From: Patescibacteria group bacterium
GTDB taxonomy: Bacteria; Patescibacteriota; WWE3; UBA101185; UBA10185
Length of the DNA: 16,219 nt
Assembly (NCBI GenBank): GCA_018818485.1
Contig: JAHIRX010000038.1
Coordinates: forward strand, 1 to 16,219
Reading direction: 5' to 3'
Under the pieces are notes generated by a model. The model saw nothing but the letters and a program-made list of their open reading frames with translations. It made no database searches and was not told the DNA's origin. Made by a program: the position numbers and the translations under genes. Positions 6,289 to 13,282 of this stretch are shown here, in pieces; the first letter of the stretch is position 1, and each line of letters starts with the position of its first letter.

Positions 6289-7839
6289 TTACTTAGCAGT
6301 CTCTGCGACTCTAGTTTCTCTTATCACTATTACTTTTACTACACCAGGGTACGTTTGTTCAAGCTCTATTTTTTTAGCAATCTCTTTTGCAAGAAGAGCG
6401 ACCGAGTAATCATCTACCTTTTCAGGGGACACAAACACTCTAACTTCTCTTCCAGCAGATACTGCATAAGCTTTTTCAACCCCATCAAAGGTTGTAGCTG
6501 CTTCTTCCAAGTCCCTAAGTCTTTTAACATACGCCTCGTAATCTTCACTTCTTGATCCTGGTCTTGTACCACTAACATGGTCACACAACGCAACAATTGC
6601 TGATTCTATACTAGTATGAGAGTCATCATGGTGCTGTGCAACACAAGCAATAATATTATCAGGAATATCATATTTTCTAAGAAGCTCTATACCTAAATCG
6701 ACGTGAGAACCATCTTTTTCTGTTAATACCTTACCAATATCGTGTAAAAGACATCCGGTTCTAACTGTTTTAACATTTACTCCAAGTTCTTCAGCAATAT
6801 ATGAGCCCATCCTTGCCATTTCAAGAGTGTGTTCAAGTACATTTTGTCCATAAGAAAATCTATACTTAAACCTTCCTAAGATTTGAACTAACTCTTTTGG
6901 AAGGTTATATACTCCAAGTTTATGACAAAGACCATCCCCCGCCTTAAACATCTCACTTTCCATCTCAGTTGTAGTTTTCTCAACAACTTCTTCGATCCTT
7001 GCAGGCTGTATTCTTCCATCAGCAATCAATCTCTCTAAAGCTTTTGTGGCAATGGCTCTTCTCACGGAATCAAAACAAGAAACAATAATTTCACCAGGAG
7101 AAGAATCCAAATCTAATTCAACACCTGTTAACTCTTCAAAGACCCTGATATTTCTACCTTCTTTACCAATTATTCTTCCCTTAAGGTCCTCATCAGGTAG
7201 TTTTACCTTTGAGGTTGAGTGTTCCACAACAATATCAGTTGCACCAAACTCGAGTGCTTCTATTAATACCTTTTGAACTCTTTCATCAACTTCTTTTTTT
7301 ATCTCTTCTTCAATCTCTTTTATCCTTTTACCTTTTTCCTCAGAAAGTTCTTTATCAACGCTTGCTAAAAGTTCTTTTCTAGCTTCTTCTCTAGAAAGGG
7401 AAGCAACTTTTTCTAACTCTTCTTGCTGTTTCTTTCTAAAACCTTCAACCTGTTCTTGCTTTTTTTCTATAGCTTCTTTAACAGCTTTTAAGGTTCTAGC
7501 TTTAGTCTCTATCTCCTTTTCCCTAGATTCAATCTCTGCTTTTCTGCCACTTAGTTTTCTTTCTGATTCTAAAGCATCTTCCTTTATTTTTCGTGCTTCG
7601 TCCTCAGCCTTTGTTTTAATACTTAAAGCAAGGGTCTTAGCTTCAATAATTAAATCTTTAGCCTTAGCATTTGCCTCTAAAACCAAGACACTCTTATCAA
7701 CCGCAGAACTCTCAGACTCCACCTTCTTAGGCTCAGGAGTATCCTCACTATTTTCTTTTTTCTTGAAATTTACTAAATAGAAACCGCCACTACCGAGTAC
7801 TGCAGCAGCAACTAAAAACACTATCGTTAAAATATTCAT
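6289..7839 (-). CDS. rny: Ribonuclease Y, membrane-anchored mRNA-decay endonuclease
   Basis: The 516-residue length is typical of RNase Y, which starts mRNA turnover by internal cleavage at the membrane. In order: one N-terminal membrane helix (3-23); a long charged coiled coil rich in Glu, Lys and Arg (about 50-195); a KH RNA-binding domain (about 205-270) with the G-R-I-I-G-K-E-G-R-N loop at 221-230; and an HD phosphohydrolase domain with H337, the H-D-I-G-K motif (H366, D367) and H-V-D-L-G-I-E-L-L downstream. The C-terminal R-E-V-R-V-F-V and P-G-x-V-K-V segments also match the family. The start has a good ribosome site (TGGAGGT about ten bases upstream). A terminator-like hairpin separates it from recX, so it probably begins its own operon with the small membrane gene and ymdB. 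No convincing promoter could be fixed in the leader. Confidence 0.97.
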   Translation of the reverse strand: MNILTIVFLVAAAVLGSGGFYLVNFKKKENSEDTPEPKKVESESSAVDKSVLVLEANAKAKDLIIEAKTLALSIKTKAEDEARKIKEDALESERKLSGRKAEIESREKEIETKARTLKAVKEAIEKKQEQVEGFRKKQQEELEKVASLSREEARKELLASVDKELSEEKGKRIKEIEEEIKKEVDERVQKVLIEALEFGATDIVVEHSTSKVKLPDEDLKGRIIGKEGRNIRVFEELTGVELDLDSSPGEIIVSCFDSVRRAIATKALERLIADGRIQPARIEEVVEKTTTEMESEMFKAGDGLCHKLGVYNLPKELVQILGRFKYRFSYGQNVLEHTLEMARMGSYIAEELGVNVKTVRTGCLLHDIGKVLTEKDGSHVDLGIELLRKYDIPDNIIACVAQHHDDSHTSIESAIVALCDHVSGTRPGSRSEDYEAYVKRLRDLEEAATTFDGVEKAYAVSAGREVRVFVSPEKVDDYSVALLAKEIAKKIELEQTYPGVVKVIVIRETRVAETAK

Positions 7840-7892
7840 TTTTTATTACCTCCAATAAAAGCATATTAAATTAACTAAAAGGGATCTGCTAT

Positions 7893-7930
7893 TAAAACAA
7901 GTAGTTTGATACGTTAAAAACGCAAACTAC
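7893..7930 (-). terminator. Hairpin between recX and rny, terminator-like
   Basis: On the minus strand GTAGTTTG and CAAACTAC (7923-7930 and 7901-7908) form an 8-base-pair stem; inside it CGTT and AACG can pair again. The sequence TTGTTTT follows the stem. It sits about 75 bases after the recX stop and about 60 bases before the rny ATG. It could end recA-recX transcripts or be a folded element in the rny leader. A weaker AAAAA-GCGA-TTTTT stem lies nearer recX (7959-7974). Confidence 0.45.
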
Positions 7931-8006
7931 ATATAAAATTACGTATTTGAACTTATCTTAAAAAATCGCTTTTTCATAGCAAAATCCTAGGTGCATTGTA
8001 TTTCAA

Positions 8007-8501
8007 TTAGGATAGGGTGTCAATGACACGGGTAACGACACTAGAAGGATACCCCTTCCTATAAAGACAATCCGAAATCTTAGCTTTTCTAGTAAATTCA
8101 TCAGCACCTAAGATCATTTTTATCTTCTTTTTACCTTCTTTTAATGCATTGTCATACTCAAATTCAGGAGGAAAAAGGTTAAAAGCTACTGTAACAACAT
8201 CCCTATGTACTCCTTTTCTGAATAGAAACTGCTTCATTTTCCTTTTACTGCAAGCTTTTCTTGAACTTACCACGCCTCTAACATACTCTTCAGCATAAGA
8301 AACGTCCCCAATATAGTTTTTATCTCTTAAATCAGCAATTATCTCCTCTTTTATACCTTCTTCGGACGTAAGAGTAGATAACTTGTCTTCAACTTCTTTT
8401 TCACTTCTTGGCTTGTGGGAAATAAAATGCAATATTCTAGAATAGAGCTTTTCATATAGTTCGTCTCTTGTAGACGAATATTCAGTTTTTGTGTTTGGCA
8501 T
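8007..8501 (-). CDS. recX: RecX, regulator of RecA
   Basis: RecX binds RecA filaments and usually restrains their growth and strand exchange. The 164-residue protein is mostly helical and carries the RecX repeats: the conserved K-P-R-S-E-K-E-V-E-D-K-L (30-41), Y-I-G-D-V-S-Y-A-E-E-Y-V (63-74) and L-F-R-K-G-V-H-R-D-V-V (93-103), followed by a third, weaker helical repeat ending in R-K-G-Y-P-S-S-V-V. Its ATG directly abuts the recA TAG with no base between, so translation is almost certainly coupled, which keeps RecX well below RecA in amount. There is no separate ribosome site of note. The adjacency to recA makes the assignment firm although RecX proteins are poorly conserved. Confidence 0.93.
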   Translation of the reverse strand: MPNTKTEYSSTRDELYEKLYSRILHFISHKPRSEKEVEDKLSTLTSEEGIKEEIIADLRDKNYIGDVSYAEEYVRGVVSSRKACSKRKMKQFLFRKGVHRDVVTVAFNLFPPEFEYDNALKEGKKKIKMILGADEFTRKAKISDCLYRKGYPSSVVTRVIDTLS

Positions 8502-9557
8502 CTATTCTTCAGTACCTAAATGCAAAGGTATCTCACTTTTTTGTTTAACTGCTGTTCTAATAGCTTTTTCTATCTCAGCAGCAACTTTCGGGTTTTCTTT
8601 CAAATAAACTCTAGCTGCTTCCTTACCTTGTCCAATCTTTTCTTTATTGTATTCATACCAAGCTCCGCTCTTATTAACTACATCAAGATCTACACCTACA
8701 TCCAAAAGATTAGCCTCTTTACTAATACCTTCTGCAAACATAATATCAAACTCCGCAGTTCTAAATGGTGGAGCAACCTTGTTTTTAACAACTTTTGCTC
8801 TAACCCTAATTCCAGCAAACTCATCACCGCTTTTAAGAGATTGGATTTTCCTAACATCAATTCTTACAGAAGCGTAATACTTAAGTGCTTTACCGCCAGC
8901 AGTAGTTTCTGGATTACCAAACATTACACCAATTTTTGATCTAAGTTGGTTTGTGAATATAACAGTACACTTTGATCTACTTATAGCTCCTGTTAATCTT
9001 CTTAGGGCTTGACTCATGAGCCTTGCCTGCATAGCTATATGAGTATCTCCAACGTCACCCTCTAATTCAGCTCTTGGAACTAGTGCTGCAACTGAATCAA
9101 TAGCTACAAGATCTACAGCATTTGATCTAATCAAAGTTTCTGCAATTTCTAAAGCTTGTTCACCATTATCTGGTTGAGAAATAAGAAGATCTTCAACTTT
9201 CACACCAGTTTTTTCTGCATAAGAAGGGTCAAAAGCATTTTCTGCGTCAATAAAAGCCGCTGTCCCGCCTAATCTTTGCGTCTCTGCAATTACGTGCTGA
9301 ACTAACGTCGTTTTTCCTGATGCTTCTGGGCCATAAATTTCCACTACTCTTCCTCTTGGAAGACCTCCTACTCCTAGGGCAATATCAAGTGCGATAGAGC
9401 CAGTAGGAATTACGGGAATAGACCTTTCAGCTACACTATCTCCAAGTTTCATAATAGATCCTTTTCCAAAATTTTTTTCGATCTGAGCTATTGCTGTAGC
9501 TAAAGCCAGATCTTTACCTTTTTGAGCATCTGATTTTTCTTTGGATTTTGTCACCAT
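8502..9557 (-). CDS. recA: RecA recombinase
   Basis: RecA forms ATP-dependent filaments on single-stranded DNA, performs strand exchange in recombinational repair and stimulates LexA-type self-cleavage. The 351-residue protein has the standard layout: N-terminal helix (about 15-35, I-E-K-N-F-G-K-G-S-I-M), Walker A G-P-E-A-S-G-K-T-T (76-84), Walker B L-V-A-I-D-S-V-A-A-L-V-P (150-161), the G-N-P-E-T-T-A-G-G-K-A-L-K segment (214-226) and a C-terminal domain ending in acidic residues. Small departures from the consensus are I-D-A-E-N-A-F-D-P, where I-D-A-E-H-A-L-D-P is usual, and F-T-N-Q-L-R for F-I-N-Q-x-R; neither removes a known catalytic residue. The start has a strong ribosome site (GGAGGT) five bases before ATG. 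It is 79 bases after gltX with a promoter-like sequence in between, and its stop abuts recX. Confidence 0.98.
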   Translation of the reverse strand: MVTKSKEKSDAQKGKDLALATAIAQIEKNFGKGSIMKLGDSVAERSIPVIPTGSIALDIALGVGGLPRGRVVEIYGPEASGKTTLVQHVIAETQRLGGTAAFIDAENAFDPSYAEKTGVKVEDLLISQPDNGEQALEIAETLIRSNAVDLVAIDSVAALVPRAELEGDVGDTHIAMQARLMSQALRRLTGAISRSKCTVIFTNQLRSKIGVMFGNPETTAGGKALKYYASVRIDVRKIQSLKSGDEFAGIRVRAKVVKNKVAPPFRTAEFDIMFAEGISKEANLLDVGVDLDVVNKSGAWYEYNKEKIGQGKEAARVYLKENPKVAAEIEKAIRTAVKQKSEIPLHLGTEE

Positions 9558-9591
9558 AGGTTACCTCCAAGTAAATTTATGTACTTAATTT

Positions 9592-9620
9592 AGTCTAATA
9601 AAACCCGAAGACTTTGGCAA
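9592..9620 (-). promoter_or_regulatory. Possible recA promoter
   Basis: On the minus strand TTGCCA (9615-9620) and TAGACT (9592-9597) are 17 bases apart; the -35 box is good, the -10 box moderate. The predicted start lies about 28 bases upstream of the recA ATG, leaving room for its strong ribosome site. I found no clear LexA-type palindrome here, and no convincing terminator for gltX, so read-through from gltX is also possible. Confidence 0.4.
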
Positions 9621-9636
9621 TGACTAATTTTCTACT

Positions 9637-11085
9637 TTAAATAGAACTCATACGTTTTACGACGTTAGTCTTTCCTAACACTTCAAAGGTATTAAAAAGT
9701 GGGGGTGAGAAACTCCTTCCGGTAACAATAACTCTTAAAGTCATAAACGCTTCTTTGGGTTTATACCCTTCTTTTTCTAAAAGTTCATGGGAAACCTTCT
9801 CTAAATTTTCAAAATTCCAATCTTTTTCATCAATACTCTCATAAAGTTCCAAATACTTGTTAACAATTTCTTTTGTTTTTTCCCCACTCCCAGAGTATTT
9901 ATTAAGAAGCTCTCCATCAATTTCTGGTTTATTGTAAAAATAGTCTGTAAGCTCATTCCATTCAGAAAGGGTTCTTAGTCTTTCCCTAATCAACTCCAAA
10001 ACTCTTAGATCAAAATCTTTGTCTTTAGAGTTTATTTTGACATCAAACTTCTTCCCCCAATCACTAAGTTTCTCTAATAATTCTTTAATATCAAGTCCTC
10101 TAATATACATTCCGTTAAACCATAAAAGTTTCTGTCTATCAAAAACAACAAGATCAGATTTTTGGACCTTTTCTATTGAAAAGTCTTCAACAAACTCTTC
10201 AAGTGTATAGATTTCTTTTTCTGTGCCAGGATTCCACCCTAGAAACATCAAAAAGTTAAGTAGGGCTTCGGGTAAATAACCATCTTTCAGGAAATCAACA
10301 GCTGCAACAGAACCAGATCTTTTTGAAAGTTTCTTAGTACTATCTGCCTCTCTAAGTAAAGGCAGGTGTACAAACTTCGGAAGATCCCAACCAAAGGCCT
10401 TAAAAAGTAAAATGTGTTTCGGAGTAGAAGGGAGCCACTCCATACCTCTTAAAATATGTGTTATTTCCATCAAGTGGTCGTCCACAACTACAGCAAGGTG
10501 GTATGTGGGATATCCATCAGATTTAAGTAGCACTTGGTCATCAATATCATCAGACGGAAAGCTAAGGTCACCTAAAACCTCGTCTTTGAAATTAATTTTT
10601 TCACCTTTTGGAACATTCAAACGAATAACGTACTCTTTACCCTCTTCTAAATATTTCTTAACTTCCTCTTCGGCTAATCCCAAACAATGCTTATCATATT
10701 TTGTAGTGGGAAAACCTTTTTTCTCTTGTTCCTCTCGCATCTCCGCAAGTCTTTCTTTTGAACAAAAACAATAATATGCTTTCCCTTTCTCAACAAGCTC
10801 CAGTGCATATTTTTTATAAATATCTAATCTTTCTGATTGAATATAAGGCTTGTGTGGGCCCACTACTACAGGACCTTCATCCCAAGAAAGTCCATAATCT
10901 TTAATTACCTCAAACGTTCTTTCAACAGCACCTTCTACGTAACGTTCTCTATCAGTGTCTTCAATTCTTAAAATAAACTTACCTCCACTTTTTTTAGCTA
11001 GTGCACAGTTATATAAAAGGGTTCTCATACTACCAATATGGATTTCCCCCGTGGGACTTGGTGCCATTCTAGTTCTCATTTTCAT
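9637..11085 (-). CDS. gltX: Glutamyl-tRNA synthetase
   Basis: This class I synthetase joins glutamate to tRNA in an ATP-dependent reaction. The 482-residue protein opens R-T-R-M-A-P-S-P-T-G-E-I-H-I-G-S with the HIGH-type motif at 16-19 and has the KMSKS-type motif K-L-S-K-R at 252-256. The conserved R-I-E-D-T-D-R-E-R (40-48), Y-P-T-Y-H-L-A-V-V-V-D-D-H (192-204) and the helical anticodon-binding C-terminal half are also present. C106-x-C108 with H133-C134 resembles the zinc site of many bacterial GluRS enzymes. Because the linked AspRS looks non-discriminating, this enzyme may likewise charge tRNA-Gln for later amidation by GatCAB, but that cannot be read from this gene alone. No ribosome site precedes ATG; a -10-like element ends exactly 6 bases before it, suggesting a leaderless mRNA. 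M3 could serve as an alternative start. Confidence 0.97.
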   Translation of the reverse strand: MKMRTRMAPSPTGEIHIGSMRTLLYNCALAKKSGGKFILRIEDTDRERYVEGAVERTFEVIKDYGLSWDEGPVVVGPHKPYIQSERLDIYKKYALELVEKGKAYYCFCSKERLAEMREEQEKKGFPTTKYDKHCLGLAEEEVKKYLEEGKEYVIRLNVPKGEKINFKDEVLGDLSFPSDDIDDQVLLKSDGYPTYHLAVVVDDHLMEITHILRGMEWLPSTPKHILLFKAFGWDLPKFVHLPLLREADSTKKLSKRSGSVAAVDFLKDGYLPEALLNFLMFLGWNPGTEKEIYTLEEFVEDFSIEKVQKSDLVVFDRQKLLWFNGMYIRGLDIKELLEKLSDWGKKFDVKINSKDKDFDLRVLELIRERLRTLSEWNELTDYFYNKPEIDGELLNKYSGSGEKTKEIVNKYLELYESIDEKDWNFENLEKVSHELLEKEGYKPKEAFMTLRVIVTGRSFSPPLFNTFEVLGKTNVVKRMSSI

Positions 11086-11091
11086 AAATTG

Positions 11092-11101
11092 ATTTTATCA
11101 C
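11092..11101 (-). promoter_or_regulatory. Probable extended -10 promoter of gltX, leaderless
   Basis: On the minus strand GTGATAAAAT (extended -10 form TG-n-TAAAAT) ends 6 bases before the gltX ATG, which would put the RNA start on the A of ATG. The same ten bases precede dnaJ. The 42-base divergent region leaves no room for a conventional leader. Confidence 0.45.
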
Positions 11102-11114
11102 GGGAAGTTTGTTG

Positions 11115-11120
11115 TATTAT
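11115..11120 (+). promoter_or_regulatory. Possible -10 element of the divergent envelope-protein gene
   Basis: TATTAT lies 7 bases before ATG 11128, within an AT-rich run, and no Shine-Dalgarno sequence is present. An RNA start at or next to the ATG is therefore likely. The corresponding -35 region would overlap the gltX -10 element, so the two promoters may compete. TATAAA (11120-11125) is a less well placed alternative. Confidence 0.3.
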
Positions 11121-11127
11121 ATAAATA

Positions 11128-12282
11128 ATGAATCTTACGTCCGTAGCTGCCTTTATGAAGAAAGGCGTGAAATACTTAATACTTGTTGCAGGGGTGTACT
11201 ACCTAGTTATTTTTGTTATCTTCCCTGGAACTTTAGCTGTAATTAGAGCTATTTTTATACCAAAAGAGCCTTTAAATCCTGTGTATGGACAATTAGATCC
11301 ACTAGAGTTTGCAGAAAAAGCAACTACCAACGATAGCATTCCAGAATATGTTTTAAATACAAAAAATGGGAAACTTCCAGCTACACTTCCCGACAGAATA
11401 AGAGTATATAAATTTAAACCCCAGCAATACAGTTATCTTGCAGGAACAAACGCAATATCAGAAGCAGAAATACTCGGTTTTACCGAAGAAGATTTAATAA
11501 CAGATCTTAAAGGTGACATATATAGATGGAGAAACTCAAAGTTGGGAAGTATGTTAAATATTGAGGTTAGTAGTAGAAAAGTAATGCTAGAGACAAGTGA
11601 ATCAGGAAAATCTACTTATTACACACCTGGAGAAATACATCAACAAAATGCTAAAGAATTTGCCATAGAACTCTTTAAGAATATTGGTAGATTTAATGAT
11701 GAGCTATACCAAAATGGTGAACAAATGGTTAGGTTAGGTTCATATACAGGAAATAGACTTTCAGAAACAGTTGATATAAGAGAAGCACACGTAGCACTTG
11801 TTGATTTTTATAGAAATATAGATGAAGTCCCAATATTAGGAACTGATCCAAAGGAAGGTCTTCTTAGAACTATTGTGAAAAACCCATCAAGAACTCCAAC
11901 ACCCCTTAATAACCCCATGGTACAAGCTTCTTACTGGGAAATTGATCCAAAAACAAGTGCCATATACAAAATAATATCTGTAAAAGACGCCTGGAATGCC
12001 ATAAGCCAAAACCGAGGGGTAACAACAAATATCACTCCAAAAGGTATGAATCCCTTTAGTGAATACAGTCCAGTATATGTTCAACAAATACTAATAGATA
12101 ATATTTTCCTTGCTTACTATGAAACACCTAAGTACCAAATGTATCTTCAACCAATATATGTGTTTGAAGGAACTTACACTGCAATCGGAAGTTCAGGAGG
12201 ACAAATATCTATATACTTTCCTGCTATCACAGGAGAGTACACCAGAAAGGTCAATCTACCACCTGATCAATTCCAGGAGTAG
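11128..12282 (+). CDS. Membrane-anchored envelope protein of unknown function
   Basis: The 384-residue protein has a short positively charged start and one hydrophobic stretch at about 14-42, split by a proline and glycine; the remainder is polar and should lie outside the membrane. I do not recognise a named domain. The body is mixed alpha/beta, with only conservative landmarks such as P-V-Y-G-Q-L-D-P-L-E-F (51-61) and, near the end, a segment running L-A-Y-Y-E-T-P then Y-L-Q-P-I-Y-V-F-E-G-T-Y. The latter recalls repeated beta domains of secreted proteins that end in 'yLqPvyvFeG', though I cannot tie it to a family. It contains no cysteine. It diverges from gltX with a 42-base gap and probably lacks a leader. 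Its last 16 bases overlap the end of the convergent carboxypeptidase gene, and no terminator is visible. A cell-envelope role next to a peptidoglycan enzyme is inference only. Confidence 0.85.
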   Translation: MNLTSVAAFMKKGVKYLILVAGVYYLVIFVIFPGTLAVIRAIFIPKEPLNPVYGQLDPLEFAEKATTNDSIPEYVLNTKNGKLPATLPDRIRVYKFKPQQYSYLAGTNAISEAEILGFTEEDLITDLKGDIYRWRNSKLGSMLNIEVSSRKVMLETSESGKSTYYTPGEIHQQNAKEFAIELFKNIGRFNDELYQNGEQMVRLGSYTGNRLSETVDIREAHVALVDFYRNIDEVPILGTDPKEGLLRTIVKNPSRTPTPLNNPMVQASYWEIDPKTSAIYKIISVKDAWNAISQNRGVTTNITPKGMNPFSEYSPVYVQQILIDNIFLAYYETPKYQMYLQPIYVFEGTYTAIGSSGGQISIYFPAITGEYTRKVNLPPDQFQE

Positions 12283-13277
12283 CTAAGAAGAGTCCAGGTT
12301 AAAAGAGATATAACATCGTAAAACCTATCACTGCTTCCCATAACTATAATCACCAGGTCTTTTTGGTTATCTCTAAACTCATATATCAAAACTTCTCCTG
12401 CACCTTCAGTAGTACCTGTTTTAATCCCAACACTACCTGGAATCTGCCATAAAAGAGCATTCGTATTGTATAGATTTGAACCATACAAACCATCGATAGA
12501 TTTGAGATAAAAGTAATTAGTGCTCACAATCTGACTAATAAATCTGTTTGCAACAGCATTGTTTGCAAGCTTATACAAATCAGTAACCGTAGAGAAATGA
12601 CCCCCATTTATATTATCTAGCCCCACGGGATTTGAAAAATGAGTGTCTTTCATGCCCAAAGCCTCTGCTTTTTTATTCATTAGGTCTATAAATTCCTTTT
12701 CACTAACTTTTCCAGATGCCAATGTACAGGCAGAATCTCCTGCAGATCCAACAAGCATACTGTAAATTAGATCGTCTGCTAAAAATTTTGATCCTTCAGG
12801 AAAAAAGGCCTTCATACCCTCGACCTCAGTACAATACTCAGGCACAGTTAAAACTTCTTGGAATATATATAAATCTAAAGCTACAAGGGCCGTCATCAAC
12901 TTAACTGTTGAAGCTGGGGCTAACACCTCATCTAGATTTAGCTCATACAACACTTTTGATTTCCCCCTATCCATAACTAAGGCAGATTTAGCAGATATCT
13001 TTGGAACATTTATTTCCTGAATAAGTATTGGATAGTAGGTGTTAACCTCAGAATCAGAGAGATAGAAATCTTTTTCAATAAAAGCATCTGCCAATTTCGA
13101 AAAGTAGTCAGAATAAATAGCATAAGAAAAAGCTATTCCAAAAAGAGTAACTAATAGGTACAAAGAAACTTTGGAAGTCTTTTTGAGATTGAAATTTGTT
13201 ACCCAATCTAAAACCCAGAGAATATACATCCCAATCTGTATGATTATGAGTAAAAAGGTTCGAAATACTATCACCAT
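12267..13277 (-). CDS. Serine-type D,D-carboxypeptidase (peptidase S11, DacA/PBP5-like)
   Basis: Enzymes of this family remove the last D-alanine from peptidoglycan stem peptides at the outer membrane face and so limit cross-linking. In the 336-residue protein the active-site motif S-x-x-K is S123-T-V-K126 within A-P-A-S-T-V-K-L-M-T-A, and K286-T-G288 lies in G-I-K-T-G-T-T-E-G-A-G. The middle motif, normally S-x-N, reads S178-A-G180 (G-S-A-G-D-S-A), so the asparagine seems replaced by glycine. The N terminus is also unusual: two hydrophobic segments (about 3-23 and 37-54) replace a simple signal peptide, and a C-terminal membrane-binding helix is not obvious. No ribosome site precedes ATG; the gene starts 5 bases after aspS, so coupling is likely. 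An internal start at M17 would leave one membrane helix. The fold is clear; the exact activity less so. Confidence 0.9.
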   Translation of the reverse strand: MVIVFRTFLLIIIQIGMYILWVLDWVTNFNLKKTSKVSLYLLVTLFGIAFSYAIYSDYFSKLADAFIEKDFYLSDSEVNTYYPILIQEINVPKISAKSALVMDRGKSKVLYELNLDEVLAPASTVKLMTALVALDLYIFQEVLTVPEYCTEVEGMKAFFPEGSKFLADDLIYSMLVGSAGDSACTLASGKVSEKEFIDLMNKKAEALGMKDTHFSNPVGLDNINGGHFSTVTDLYKLANNAVANRFISQIVSTNYFYLKSIDGLYGSNLYNTNALLWQIPGSVGIKTGTTEGAGEVLIYEFRDNQKDLVIIVMGSSDRFYDVISLLTWTLLSYSWN

Positions 13278-13282
13278 ATTAT

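Noticed and set aside
8520..8939. Plus-strand ORF of 139 codons opposite recA
   Set aside because: It is antisense to a highly conserved recA region, has no ribosome site and encodes no recognisable protein; a shadow of recA codon use.
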